DNA of 37,633 nt from an uncultured Erysipelotrichaceae bacterium (GCA_902793635.1 CADBEA010000022.1:1-37633); one strand, 5' to 3'. Shown: positions 1-7,807, counted from the stretch's first letter. Program-made: numbers and translations. The notes: a model not told the origin generated them from the letters alone.

Positions 1-13
1 CTTGCATGCTCAT

Positions 14-22
14 ATTATACCA
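14..22 (-). promoter_or_regulatory. Outward extended -10 promoter element (left)
   Basis: Read on the minus strand, the segment gives TG-G-TATAAT, a perfect extended -10. It lies just past the terminator and points off the left end of the window. No convincing -35 is visible, because that position falls in the terminator hairpin. The gene it would serve lies outside the window. Confidence 0.45.
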
Positions 23-24
23 AG

Positions 25-60
25 TAAAAGCGCCTGTCCTTTATAGGTCAGACGCTTTTA
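25..60 (-). terminator. Terminator of the decarboxylase operon (copied from dacA)
   Basis: A 16-position stem, with one G-U pair and one A-A mismatch, closes a 4-nt ATAA loop and ends in TTTTA. It is the left copy of the dacA terminator. Here it lies downstream of the beta subunit gene, so that operon appears to use a terminator that came with the repeat. Confidence 0.8.
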
Positions 61-99
61 TTTCTTTTTTGACTGTTTCTTATTCGTTACAGCCCCTTT
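58..99 (-). pseudogene. 3' fragment of dacA (last 14 codons)
   Basis: Read on the minus strand, this encodes KGAVTNKKQSKKK and a stop, identical to the C-terminus of the intact carboxypeptidase at 36342-37577. It begins exactly at a codon boundary, 15 nt after the stop codon of the upstream oadB-like gene, and has no start codon. It is a rearrangement scar with no function as a protein. The intact gene at the other end of the window shows where it came from. Confidence 0.93.
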
Positions 100-114
100 C
101 ATTGTGATTGTTTA

Positions 115-1236
115 TCAGCCGCCGAATATCTTCAGCATGAAGCCGGCTGCGACAGCCGAGCCGATAACACCGGCAACGTTCGGACCCATGGCATGCATGA
201 GCAGGTAGTTGCTGGGGTTTGCCTTCTGGCCTTCGATCTGGCTGACACGGGCAGCCATCGGAACAGCCGATACACCGGCCGAACCAATCAGCGGGTTGAC
301 TTTGCCGCCGGTGACCTTGTACATGACCTTGCCGATCAGCAGACCGCCGATCGTCGAGAAGCAGAATGCGATCAGACCGAGGATAATGATCTCGATCGTG
401 CGGAATGTCAGGAAGGTCGGAGCAATCGCCTTGGCACCGACAGAGATGCCGAGGAAGATAATGACCATATTGGTCAGGGCATTCTGGGCGGTATCGCTCA
501 GTCTGTCCGTCAGACCTGTTTCCTTCAGCAGGTTGCCCATCATCAGCATGCCGACAAGCGGTGCTGTATCGGGAATCAGCAGAACGACGAATGTCGTAAC
601 TGCGATCGGGAAGATGATACGTTCCTTCTTGGAGACTTTACGGGCCTGCTTCATGACTGTCTTGCGTTCTGTTTCCGTTGTGACCATACGCATCAGCGGC
701 GGCTGGATCATCGGAATCAGAGCCATGTAGGAATAGGCAGCGATGGCAATCGCCGGCAGATATTCCATGGCCAGCTTGGACGCTGTCAGGATGGCAGTCG
801 GACCATCGGCACCGCCGATAACACCGATCGCCGCGGCAACTTTCGGATCAAAACCGAGCAGCAGAGCCATCAGGAAGGCTGTGAAGATACCGAACTGCGC
901 GCCAGCCCCCATCAGCAGCGAAGAAGGATTCGCAATCAGCGGTCCGAAGTCCGTCATGGCTCCGGTGCCCAGGAAGACCAGGGACGGATAGATACCATAT
1001 TCCACACCGAGTGAAAGATAGTGGACCAGACCGTCGGTAATGCCTGTCCGCGGCAGATTCGCCAGCAGTACACCGAAGGCGATGGGAACCATCAGCAGCG
1101 GTTCGTATTTTTTATGAATGCCCAGGTACAGCAGTACGAAGGCAACGATGATCATGACCAGATAACGCGGGTCTTCAATAAGACCGGCAAAACCTGATTC
1201 AGAGAAAATCTTTCCTAATATATCGAAAATATTCAT
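115..1236 (-). CDS. oadB: Sodium-pump decarboxylase beta subunit (OadB/GcdB family)
   Basis: This is the 373-residue integral membrane subunit of a biotin-dependent, Na+-translocating decarboxylase. In this family the beta subunit decarboxylates carboxybiotin and exports Na+. The sequence is almost entirely hydrophobic segments and contains the family hallmark GGADGPTAI, whose Asp is implicated in Na+ transport, plus the conserved tail region near ANPSNYLLMHAMGPN. Length is normal for the family. AGGAG sits 9 nt before the ATG. It is the last gene of a four-gene operon, 11 nt after the biotin carrier gene. It is followed after 15 nt by a scar of dacA and a terminator. The substrate (oxaloacetate rather than methylmalonyl-CoA or glutaconyl-CoA) is inferred from the alpha subunit. 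Confidence 0.93.
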   Translation of the reverse strand: MNIFDILGKIFSESGFAGLIEDPRYLVMIIVAFVLLYLGIHKKYEPLLMVPIAFGVLLANLPRTGITDGLVHYLSLGVEYGIYPSLVFLGTGAMTDFGPLIANPSSLLMGAGAQFGIFTAFLMALLLGFDPKVAAAIGVIGGADGPTAILTASKLAMEYLPAIAIAAYSYMALIPMIQPPLMRMVTTETERKTVMKQARKVSKKERIIFPIAVTTFVVLLIPDTAPLVGMLMMGNLLKETGLTDRLSDTAQNALTNMVIIFLGISVGAKAIAPTFLTFRTIEIIILGLIAFCFSTIGGLLIGKVMYKVTGGKVNPLIGSAGVSAVPMAARVSQIEGQKANPSNYLLMHAMGPNVAGVIGSAVAAGFMLKIFGG

Positions 1237-1247
1237 CAGATTTTCTC

Positions 1248-1634
1248 CTATTGAATGGTCGCGACAGTCATCTCAGATGTTACGGACGCTCCTTTGGCAA
1301 CAAGAACGGATGTAACCGTGCCTGCTTTCGGAGCCAGAACTTCATTTTCCATCTTCATCGCTTCCAGGATGAACAGAATGTCGCCTTCCTTAACGGTCTG
1401 ACCGACAGAAACACGGACATCCAGAATCGTACCCGGCATCGGTGCCTTGACCGGATCGCCAAGTCCTTCCGCGGCCGGTGCCGGAGCGGCAGCCGGAGCT
1501 GCGGCAGCCTGCGGTGCTGCGGTCGGAGCCTGGGTCGTTACCGGTTCCGCCGGACCTGCGTATACAGCTGTGGCCTGTCCTTTTTCGACTTCCACTTCAT
1601 ATTTCTTACCATTTAACGCAATGATGTATTTCAT
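1248..1634 (-). CDS. Biotin carboxyl carrier subunit of the decarboxylase
   Basis: This 128-residue protein carries biotin between the carboxyltransferase and the membrane subunit. The N-terminal part (residues 1-25) is a short beta segment. Residues 27-56 form an Ala/Pro-rich flexible linker, and residues 60-128 form the biotinyl domain with EAMKMENEV. The biotinylated lysine is K94. Such Ala/Pro linkers are typical of the gamma or delta carrier subunits of glutaconyl-CoA and methylmalonyl-CoA decarboxylases. AGAGGG precedes the ATG. It lies between the gamma-type small membrane subunit and oadB, in the same operon. Confidence 0.93.
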   Translation of the reverse strand: MKYIIALNGKKYEVEVEKGQATAVYAGPAEPVTTQAPTAAPQAAAAPAAAPAPAAEGLGDPVKAPMPGTILDVRVSVGQTVKEGDILFILEAMKMENEVLAPKAGTVTSVLVAKGASVTSEMTVATIQ

Positions 1635-1651
1635 AAGTTATCCCTCTTTCT

Positions 1652-2131
1652 TCAATCCAGTGCCCGGATCGATTTGAAAACCAGTTCATTCAGCGGAATC
1701 TTCGTCTGCTCACAGACGATTGCCATCAGACATGCGGCTGTCTTTTCGTCGACATCGAACAGCAGCAGTTCGCCGCCGTAAGCTGCCTGCTGTACCGGTT
1801 CGCCAGCAGAAGCTTTCGCTGCCTTTTCAGCCGGTTTTGTTTCTGCCGGTTTTGTTTCTGCCGGTTTCGTTTCAACAGGTTTAGGTGTAAACATGCCGAT
1901 AACTTTCTGGATCGGTCTGTCCCATGTTTCGTCTCTCATCTCACCGAAAGCAAACTGTTTTGCCGGTTCCGATTCGACGATCTTCTGGTTTGTTTCCGAA
2001 ACTCTTTCGAAACTTTCAATGAAGGAAACCAGTTTGTCGATCAGAATCATGGCAAGCCAGAGAATGCAGAGCATCAGGAAGACGACTGAAATACCGGACA
2101 CGGCAATAATCAGCGCATCTGTAAACGGCAT
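1652..2131 (-). CDS. Sodium-pump decarboxylase gamma/delta-type membrane subunit (OadG-like)
   Basis: This 159-residue protein has one N-terminal transmembrane helix (about residues 8-33). It is followed by a charged segment with repeats of the type KPAET/KPVET (about residues 87-108) and a C-terminal patch ending near LVFKSIRALD. This layout fits the small OadG/MmdD subunits that tether the carboxyltransferase to the membrane. The ATG lies 1 nt past the stop of the alpha subunit gene, so translation is probably coupled. The assignment rests on context and topology more than on sequence motifs. Confidence 0.82.
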   Translation of the reverse strand: MPFTDALIIAVSGISVVFLMLCILWLAMILIDKLVSFIESFERVSETNQKIVESEPAKQFAFGEMRDETWDRPIQKVIGMFTPKPVETKPAETKPAETKPAEKAAKASAGEPVQQAAYGGELLLFDVDEKTAACLMAIVCEQTKIPLNELVFKSIRALD

Positions 2132-2132
2132 A

Positions 2133-3518
2133 TTACTCAGCCTCCGTTATTGTGTAGCTGACTTTCAGGGCTTTCTTTTCATCACGGCGGCGGAAGTATG
2201 CTTCAGCCTGCTGCGGGAAGGCAACATAGCTCAGCACGTCTTCCTCACTCTCGGCCATCTTTCCGAGATACGCGCGGGCGGCCGGAATTTCCGGCTCGAT
2301 CGTATCATCATAACGGCCTTCGTACGGCTTCTCGTCACCGAGCGCCAGTTTCATCAGTTCTTCGGAAATCGGAGCCGGAGAATGTCCGTATTCACCGCGG
2401 CAATAAGCCTTGACTTCCTTGGAAATGGACTTGTAGCGCTGGCCGGTCAGAACGTTGGAAACGGCCTGGGCGCCGACCATCTGGCTCATCGGAGTAACCA
2501 GCGGCGGATAACCCATATCCTTACGGACAAGCGGTGTTTCCTTCAGTACTTCATCCAGCTGATCCAGTTTATTGACGGCTGTCAGCTGGGAAATCAGGTT
2601 CGACAGCATGCCGCCCGGAATCTGATAGTTCAGAGCGTCGATCTTTGTTGTCAGAACAGATGGATTCAGTCCGCCTTCCTTCAGGAAGCGGGCCTGTACC
2701 GGCTTGAAATGGTCGTTGATCTTCTGGCAGACCTTCAGATCCACGCCTGTGTCATAGTCCATCTCATGCAGAGTATAGACAAGTGACTCGGTTGCCGGAT
2801 GGGAAGTGCCACCGGAGAAAATCGAGATCGCTGTATCAACACCGTCCGCACCTGCTTCAATGGCCTTCAGCAGAGTCATCGAAGCCAGACCGGTCGTTGA
2901 ATGGGAATGTACATATACCGGAATCTTGACGTCCTTCTTCAGTTCCTTTACCAGGTCATAGCAGACCTGCGGGCTCATGATGCCGGCCATATCCTTGATG
3001 CACAGGGAATGGCAGCCCATGGATTCCAGTTTCATACCCAGCTTGACATAGCTTTCAAATGTGTGGATCGGGCTGATCGTATAGCAGATCGTTCCCTGGG
3101 CATGGCCGCCGGCCTTCAGACATTCGTCAATGGCCGTTTCCATGTTCAGCGGGTCATTCAGGGCATCAAAGATACGGATGATGTCAATGCCGTTTTCCAC
3201 GGACTTGCGTACGAAAGCACGTACGGTATCATCAGAGTAATGTCTGTAGCCAAGAATGTTCTGACCGCGCAGAAGCATCTGAAGCTTGGTGTTCTTGACT
3301 TTCGAGCGGATAAAGCGAAGTCTTTCCCATGGATCTTCATCCAGATAACGCAGACAGGAATCAAATGTCGCGCCGCCCCATACTTCCAAGGAGTAGTATC
3401 CGGCCTGATCCATTGTTTCGAGAATATCTTCAAAGTCCGATCTCGGCATACGTGTGGCGATCTGTGACTGGTTGGCGTCACGCAGAACCACTTCGGTTAT
3501 ATTTACTTTTCTTTTCAT
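2133..3518 (-). CDS. oadA: Oxaloacetate decarboxylase alpha subunit / carboxyltransferase (OadA, pyruvate carboxylase B-type)
   Basis: This 461-residue carboxyltransferase moves CO2 from oxaloacetate to biotin. The N-terminal TIM barrel (about residues 1-290) carries the metal-site motif LRDANQSQ, the EVWGGATFD segment and the HSHSTTGLAS metal-ligand segment typical of the OadA/pyruvate carboxylase B family. A conserved C-terminal domain follows, but the usual fused biotinyl domain is absent because the carrier is a separate gene. An upstream in-frame ATG would add 8 residues. I chose position 3518 because AGGAG sits 9 nt before it and lies inside the longer version. It is the first gene of the operon. 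The complex probably couples oxaloacetate decarboxylation to Na+ export. Confidence 0.93.
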   Translation of the reverse strand: MKRKVNITEVVLRDANQSQIATRMPRSDFEDILETMDQAGYYSLEVWGGATFDSCLRYLDEDPWERLRFIRSKVKNTKLQMLLRGQNILGYRHYSDDTVRAFVRKSVENGIDIIRIFDALNDPLNMETAIDECLKAGGHAQGTICYTISPIHTFESYVKLGMKLESMGCHSLCIKDMAGIMSPQVCYDLVKELKKDVKIPVYVHSHSTTGLASMTLLKAIEAGADGVDTAISIFSGGTSHPATESLVYTLHEMDYDTGVDLKVCQKINDHFKPVQARFLKEGGLNPSVLTTKIDALNYQIPGGMLSNLISQLTAVNKLDQLDEVLKETPLVRKDMGYPPLVTPMSQMVGAQAVSNVLTGQRYKSISKEVKAYCRGEYGHSPAPISEELMKLALGDEKPYEGRYDDTIEPEIPAARAYLGKMAESEEDVLSYVAFPQQAEAYFRRRDEKKALKVSYTITEAE

Positions 3519-3551
3519 TTCTTTCTTCTCCTGAAAAAACAAATCTTCTCT

Positions 3552-3581
3552 ATAATAATAGATTTTTCATTTTTTTGTTAA
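3552..3581 (-). promoter_or_regulatory. Candidate promoter of the decarboxylase operon
   Basis: The AT-rich minus-strand segment has TTAACA at 3581-3576 and overlapping TATTAT hexamers at 3560-3552. Spacing is 15 or 18 bp depending on which -10 is used. It is the only good promoter-like sequence in the gap between the upstream terminator and oadA. Confidence 0.4.
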
Positions 3582-3637
3582 AGAAATTGCATTTTTCCTT
3601 TATTTATTACACTTTTTGACACTTTTTCATGAAAAAA

Positions 3638-3656
3638 GCGCTCTCATAAGGAGCGC
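3638..3656 (-). terminator. Terminator after the PRTase-like gene
   Basis: GCGCTC pairs with GAGCGC around a 7-nt loop. On the minus strand it is followed by six T residues. It ends the transcript of the gene at 3671-4315 and insulates the decarboxylase operon. Confidence 0.85.
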
Positions 3657-3670
3657 CTGATGATGTCTGT

Positions 3671-4315
3671 TTACTTAAAGAAGGAGATACCGTGTGTGTT
3701 GACGATGGCGTCCACCTTCCTGCCTTTTTTGCATAACGGGCATTCCAGCGAAGTCTTGCTCATGTAGTCATCCAGGATTCCTTCCGGTGTGAATACGGAA
3801 TAAACCGGATAGCCGAAGCATTCCTTGACCTTTGAGAAGATTGCGCATACACCGGCAACCGAACCACCGTAATACTGGATGGCTTCAATACCGCCGGCCA
3901 CGGTATAGCCGGTCGTCACCGATGCGGCAAGGATCAGAATATGCTTGTCTCTGATCATCGGCTGGATGTTGTCACGGAACAGCAGCTGACTGCCAGTCGT
4001 GTGTTCGGGTGTCACGACATAGATCGTTTTGTGATTATTCACACTGGAGAAGCCATGCCGGGTCAGTTCACTCGCCATGCATGCACCTACCACTTCCGTG
4101 CCGTCCAGACACAGGATCGTGTCAATGATCGTCGTATTGCTGAGATTTTCAGCGAGAATTCGCGCGGCTTCCTTTGCCTCGGAAAGACGATGCTTCGTAT
4201 AAGTCAGGTCAACATAATAATTGACATGGCTGTGGCTTGTCGCGAAATGGCCTTTCACGACCCGCAGCTTCAGTGATCCTTTCGGATTTGGATATTCCAT
4301 CATTTTCAATGCCAT
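3671..4315 (-). CDS. Phosphoribosyltransferase-like protein with altered PRPP loop (orotate PRTase-related)
   Basis: This 214-residue protein has the fold pattern of type I phosphoribosyltransferases. The region ILILAASVTTGYT (residues 126-138) aligns with the PRPP-binding loop, normally hydrophobic-DD-xxTTG. Here the two acidic residues are Ala-Ala. The C-terminus has CPLC (192-195), a possible metal site, and a conserved-looking THGISFF end. It is probably the kind of gene annotated as orotate phosphoribosyltransferase, but no other pyr biosynthetic gene lies nearby, so I do not call it pyrE. The start at 4315 is preferred because GGAGGG lies 5 nt upstream; an earlier ATG (4327) would overlap that site. 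It may be a purine- or PRPP-binding regulator rather than an enzyme. Confidence 0.75.
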   Translation of the reverse strand: MALKMMEYPNPKGSLKLRVVKGHFATSHSHVNYYVDLTYTKHRLSEAKEAARILAENLSNTTIIDTILCLDGTEVVGACMASELTRHGFSSVNNHKTIYVVTPEHTTGSQLLFRDNIQPMIRDKHILILAASVTTGYTVAGGIEAIQYYGGSVAGVCAIFSKVKECFGYPVYSVFTPEGILDDYMSKTSLECPLCKKGRKVDAIVNTHGISFFK

Positions 4316-4418
4316 AGAACCCTCCATATGAAATAAATGTCTGTCAATATTGTAACAGAATCAGTCAGTTTGGTGACAGCCGACGCGAAGAAAAAACATA
4401 GTTCAGTGATGAACTCTG

Positions 4419-5273
4419 TCAGGATTCCTCATAATCCGCGCATGCACGCATGCTTTCATAGAAGGCATACGGAACAAACAGATTGCCGCGGCCGCTGCCC
4501 AGTAAAATGCCCGGCTTGGTCTTGCCGTGAAAGTCGGAGCCGCCGCTCTGCTTCAAACCGAACTTTTCAGCCAGCCGGATGGCAGTATTGGTCATTTCCT
4601 CAGTAAACTCGGTATACCGTGTCTCGATTGCGTCCAGACCTGCCTTTTTGGCTTCCGGCAGGAATTCCTCCATTTCTTCCGGTGTCAGGTTCAGCAGCGG
4701 ATGCGCCATGATGGCGGTCGCTTTATATGTCTTGATGAAGCGGATGGCCGCGATGGAAGTGATCCGCTTGGCCGGAACGTAGAATCCGTGTTCAGGTTTC
4801 AGCAAAGTATCAAACGCTTCAGCAACGCTTTTCACATAGCCTTTTTTCATCAGAATACGGGCAATATGGGCACGGTTGATATCACCGTCGGTCAGCGCCG
4901 CGCACTCGTCATATGTGACTTCGTATCCGGCTTTATTCAGATTCTTGATCAGAATGTTGTTGCTGTTGATCTTGGCGATATGCGTCAGTTCCAGGAAGTC
5001 TTCGATTTCCTGCCAGTACTCGCGGCGGAAGAAAAGACCGACAATATGAATTTCCTTCTTGTGCCATTCCGTCGTGAATTCACAGCCCGGTATCGTAATG
5101 ACGTCGCTGTGCCGGCCGGCTTCCATAAATGCCGGAAGGCCCTGGGATGTGTTGTGATCCGTCAGAGCCAATGCTGAAATACCCAGCTCTTCAGCAAGGC
5201 GGACGAGTTCTTCCGGTGTTGAAGTACCGTCGGAGAACAGCGAATGACTGTGCAGATCACATCTTTTTTCCAT
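4419..5273 (-). CDS. PHP-domain metal-dependent phosphoesterase
   Basis: This 284-residue protein belongs to the PHP (polymerase and histidinol phosphatase) family related to YciV/RNase AM. The N-terminus has the H-x-H metal motif (DLHSHSLFSDG, residues 6-16) and TDHN, then GCEFTTEW, HIVGLFF and AHPLLNLTP, and near the end SGGSDFHGKTKP. All are expected metal ligands in order. In the family it acts on small phosphoesters or as a 5'-3' RNA or oligonucleotide exonuclease; the substrate here is not visible. ATG (5273) and an upstream GTG (5282) are both possible starts, and neither has a strong Shine-Dalgarno sequence. It is transcribed towards the PRTase-like gene, 103 nt away. Confidence 0.88.
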   Translation of the reverse strand: MEKRCDLHSHSLFSDGTSTPEELVRLAEELGISALALTDHNTSQGLPAFMEAGRHSDVITIPGCEFTTEWHKKEIHIVGLFFRREYWQEIEDFLELTHIAKINSNNILIKNLNKAGYEVTYDECAALTDGDINRAHIARILMKKGYVKSVAEAFDTLLKPEHGFYVPAKRITSIAAIRFIKTYKATAIMAHPLLNLTPEEMEEFLPEAKKAGLDAIETRYTEFTEEMTNTAIRLAEKFGLKQSGGSDFHGKTKPGILLGSGRGNLFVPYAFYESMRACADYEES

Positions 5274-5413
5274 ATATAACACTTTATCACAATTGTTATA
5301 AAAGAGAGTCGTGTTCCTTATTCATAAATTCAGTACCAGGAAAACATCCGTTCCGTCAGTTTCGGCACTAACAATATAGGATTGTAGTTTCTGCTTTTGA
5401 CGCAGATTGCGTG

Positions 5414-5419
5414 TACAAT
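5414..5419 (+). promoter_or_regulatory. Candidate -10 of the jelly-roll/macro/sirtuin operon
   Basis: TACAAT at 5414-5419 lies 25 nt before the chosen ATG (5445). A TTGACG at 5397-5402 is only 11 bp upstream, too close to be its -35, so the -35 is uncertain. Confidence 0.3.
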
Positions 5420-5444
5420 AATGTCAGAAAACGGAGAAAAGACA

Positions 5445-6062
5445 ATGAGAAAAATACCTACTGATACAGCACCATTTAACAGTATTCATACTGACATTCA
5501 GAATGTGACGATCGACGGCGAACCGGCAGTCCGTGTCACCAAAAAAGACAAACTGATGCAGTTTGACGAAAACACGATCGTTACCGTGAAGGATCTTGAT
5601 TTTCATAACGGCACGATCAGAGTGAAAATGCTGAGCCGTCTTCTGCCGGACGCACCTGATTTCGCCAGAGGGTTTATCGGCATCGTCTACCGGGTCAGTC
5701 CGGACACCAGTGAGTTTGAATCTTTCTATATCCGGCCGACAAACGGCATGACGGATGACCCTGTCCGCAAGGCCCATGGCTGCCAGTATTTCTCCTACCC
5801 GGGCTATACATTCGCTTATTTCCGGGAATTCGGAATCACCGGATATGAAGCACCGATGAACTACGGTCTTGATGAATGGGTGCAGCTGACAGCTGTCATC
5901 CAGGATGAAAAAGCATCCTTTTATCTGAATGACGAACCGGATCCGGTTCTGACTGTCGATCCTATGAAGCACGGAAAAGACGCGCATGGCAGTGTCGGCT
6001 TCTTCTCCGAGATCGGCACTGAGGCATTCTTCAAAGACCTGGAAATCGAAATTGCGGATTGA
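5445..6062 (+). CDS. Jelly-roll (LamG/concanavalin-like) domain protein of unknown function
   Basis: This 205-residue protein has no signal peptide and no transmembrane segment, so it is probably cytoplasmic. The sequence reads as a beta-sandwich: FDENTIVTVKDLDFHNG at the start, GFIGIVYRV in the middle, WVQLTAVIQDEKASFYLND near residue 160, then GSVGFFSEIGTEAFFKDLEI at the end. This pattern is typical of LamG/DUF1080-type carbohydrate-binding or hydrolase-like folds. I cannot see catalytic residues with confidence. GGAGA lies 7 nt before the ATG at 5445; earlier TTG or ATG codons lack a site. It is the first gene of a run with the macrodomain gene 21 nt downstream, so a link to ADP-ribosylation or sugar metabolism is possible but unproven. 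Confidence 0.6.
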   Translation: MRKIPTDTAPFNSIHTDIQNVTIDGEPAVRVTKKDKLMQFDENTIVTVKDLDFHNGTIRVKMLSRLLPDAPDFARGFIGIVYRVSPDTSEFESFYIRPTNGMTDDPVRKAHGCQYFSYPGYTFAYFREFGITGYEAPMNYGLDEWVQLTAVIQDEKASFYLNDEPDPVLTVDPMKHGKDAHGSVGFFSEIGTEAFFKDLEIEIAD

Positions 6063-6083
6063 TCTGCACAAAGAGCTGATAAT

Positions 6084-6866
6084 ATGGAGCAACGCGAAAG
6101 AAGACAGTATCTGATCCGCTATCTTCTGAATGAACAGGACAGATATCAGGACATACAGATTCCTGCCGGAACAAATGAACAGAAGCAGCTGCTGCGTGCC
6201 TTGATGAATGTCCGCATGCCGCAGGAAATCAGCGAAGAATTCCTGTCCGTGCAGGACGATTATCTTGCCGAAGCAGTCCGGCAGAAAGGAATTACCGATT
6301 ATAAAAGTCTTGTCCCGGTCAAAGACGGCATCTATCTCTGGCAGGGAGACATCACCACGCTGAAATGCGATGCCATTGTCAATGCGGCAAACAGCGGCAT
6401 GACCGGCTGCTATGTGCCATGTCACAACTGTATCGACAACTGCATACATACGTATGCGGGCATTCAGCTGCGCAGGAAATGCGCGGAAATTATGAGCCTT
6501 CAGGGTCATGAAGAAGAAACTGGCAGAGCGAAAATCACCCCTGCCTACAATCTTCCCTGTTCCTATGTGATTCATACCGTCGGTCCGATCATCTATGACA
6601 CCGTCAGAGCAGAAGATGAAAGACTTCTTTCATCCTGTTACCGCTCATGTCTTGCGGCTGCCTCGCAGAACAAGCTGCACAGCATTGCCTTCTGCTGCAT
6701 ATCGACGGGAGAATTCCGTTTCCCGAACCGGCGGGCTGCCGAAATCGCCGTGCAGACAGTCGATGAATACCGCAAAGAGACAGATTCAGAAATCGAGGTG
6801 ATCTTCAATGTTTTCAAGGACAAAGACTATGACATCTACACCGAATTACTCCGCCGGCATCCATAG
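6084..6866 (+). CDS. Zinc-type macrodomain protein (probable ADP-ribosyl hydrolase)
   Basis: This 260-residue protein has an N-terminal helical extension (about 1-80) and a macrodomain (about 85-255). Visible motifs are QGDITTLKCDAIVNAAN (ADP-ribose binding), the Cys/His-rich loop with C109, C113, H114, C116, C120 and H122, then YVIHTVGP and STGEFRFPNRRAAEIA. The Cys-His-Cys loop matches the zinc-dependent macrodomains found next to class M sirtuins in staphylococci and streptococci, which remove ADP-ribose placed by the sirtuin. The downstream sirtuin gene overlaps it by 59 nt. The usual partners, a lipoyl carrier GcvH-L and the ligase LplA2, are absent from the window. Its ribosome binding site is weak. 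Confidence 0.9.
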   Translation: MEQRERRQYLIRYLLNEQDRYQDIQIPAGTNEQKQLLRALMNVRMPQEISEEFLSVQDDYLAEAVRQKGITDYKSLVPVKDGIYLWQGDITTLKCDAIVNAANSGMTGCYVPCHNCIDNCIHTYAGIQLRRKCAEIMSLQGHEEETGRAKITPAYNLPCSYVIHTVGPIIYDTVRAEDERLLSSCYRSCLAAASQNKLHSIAFCCISTGEFRFPNRRAAEIAVQTVDEYRKETDSEIEVIFNVFKDKDYDIYTELLRRHP

Positions 6867-7761
6867 ACTCGCTGACGTTCTGCAGAACTGTGATTCCGTT
6901 GTCATCGGAGCCGGAGCCGGTCTTTCGACGGCAGCCGGTTTTATCTATACCGGTGAACGTTTTGCAAAATATTTCGCGGATTTTATTGAGAAATACCATT
7001 TTACGGATATGTATACCGGCGGTTTCTATCCTTTCCCCAGTCAGAATGAATTCTGGGCTTACTGGTCCCGGTATATTTACATCAACCGTTATATGAACGC
7101 CCCGCTGCCGGTTTATGAAGACCTGCTGAAACTGGTCAGCGCCAAAGATTATTTTGTCATCACAACAAATGTCGACCATTGTTTCCAGAAAGCCGGTTTT
7201 GACAAGAAAAGGCTTTTCTATACCCAGGGTGACTACGGTCTCTTCCAGTGCAGTGAACCATGTCATCAGGAAATATATGACAACCGGGAAATGATCACCC
7301 GGATGGTTCTGGCGCAGGGTTTTGAAATCGATGAAGAAGAGAATCTGATCATTCCGGATGAAAAGGCGCTTTCCATGGAAGTGCCGGATCATATGTTTCC
7401 GATATGTCCGGTCTGCGGCAAACCGCTGACGATGAATCTCAGATCGGATGACCGCTTTGTCGAAGATGAAGGCTGGCACGCCGCCGCGGAAAGATACCAG
7501 AATTTCCTGCGCACCCGGATCACCGGGAAAATTCTGTTCCTGGAAATCGGTGTCGGCTATAATACGCCTGTCATCATCAAATACCCCTTCTGGCAGATGA
7601 CCGCCGGCAATCCGGAAGCCGTATATGCCTGTCTTAGTTATGACAGTGCCGCCTGTCCGAAAGAAATTGAAAAACAGTCTGTCTGTATTGAAGGCGATGC
7701 CGCGAAAATTCTGAAGGATCTCGCTGAAGCCATCAGGCAGATCCCGGAAGCAGGTTTATGA
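6808..7761 (+). CDS. Class M sirtuin (SirTM), Sir2-family ADP-ribosyltransferase
   Basis: This 317-residue protein has the Sir2 NAD-binding motif GAGAGLS (34-40), the TTNVDHCFQ segment (119-127, in place of the canonical TQNIDxLH), and two Cys pairs likely to bind zinc (C148/C152 and C200/C203). It ends its NAD-binding core with LEIGVGYNTP. Class M sirtuins use NAD+ to ADP-ribosylate a lipoylated GcvH-L carrier in known systems and are paired with macrodomain proteins, as here. Start choice: 6808 has GAGGTG 7 nt upstream inside the macrodomain gene, and 6829 has AAGGA 8 nt upstream; either is plausible. The substrate in this organism is unknown, because no carrier gene is nearby. Confidence 0.9.
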   Translation: MFSRTKTMTSTPNYSAGIHRLADVLQNCDSVVIGAGAGLSTAAGFIYTGERFAKYFADFIEKYHFTDMYTGGFYPFPSQNEFWAYWSRYIYINRYMNAPLPVYEDLLKLVSAKDYFVITTNVDHCFQKAGFDKKRLFYTQGDYGLFQCSEPCHQEIYDNREMITRMVLAQGFEIDEEENLIIPDEKALSMEVPDHMFPICPVCGKPLTMNLRSDDRFVEDEGWHAAAERYQNFLRTRITGKILFLEIGVGYNTPVIIKYPFWQMTAGNPEAVYACLSYDSAACPKEIEKQSVCIEGDAAKILKDLAEAIRQIPEAGL

Positions 7762-7807
7762 TTTTATCCTGACCTGTCAGAAGATATGCAGAAAGGTTTT
7801 AACAGCT

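Larger units (their letters stand above)
2..99. repeat. Left copy of the terminal inverted repeat
   Basis: This segment is the reverse complement of 37536-37633. Positions 14-99 match 37536-37621 without a difference (86 bp), and positions 2-13 continue the match with two mismatches (positions 8 and 13). The identity stops abruptly at position 100. The repeat holds the last 14 codons of dacA, the dacA terminator and an extended -10 that points out of the window. The intact parent gene is at the right end, so this is the derived copy. Seen directly by alignment of the two ends. Confidence 0.97.

Noticed and set aside
1739-1880. Tandem repeats coding KPAET in the gamma-like subunit
   Set aside because: Explained as a flexible low-complexity linker in the protein, common in these subunits; not a separate DNA element.
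5397-5419. TTGACG as -35 for the jelly-roll gene
   Set aside because: Only 11 bp separate it from TACAAT, too short for a sigma-A promoter.
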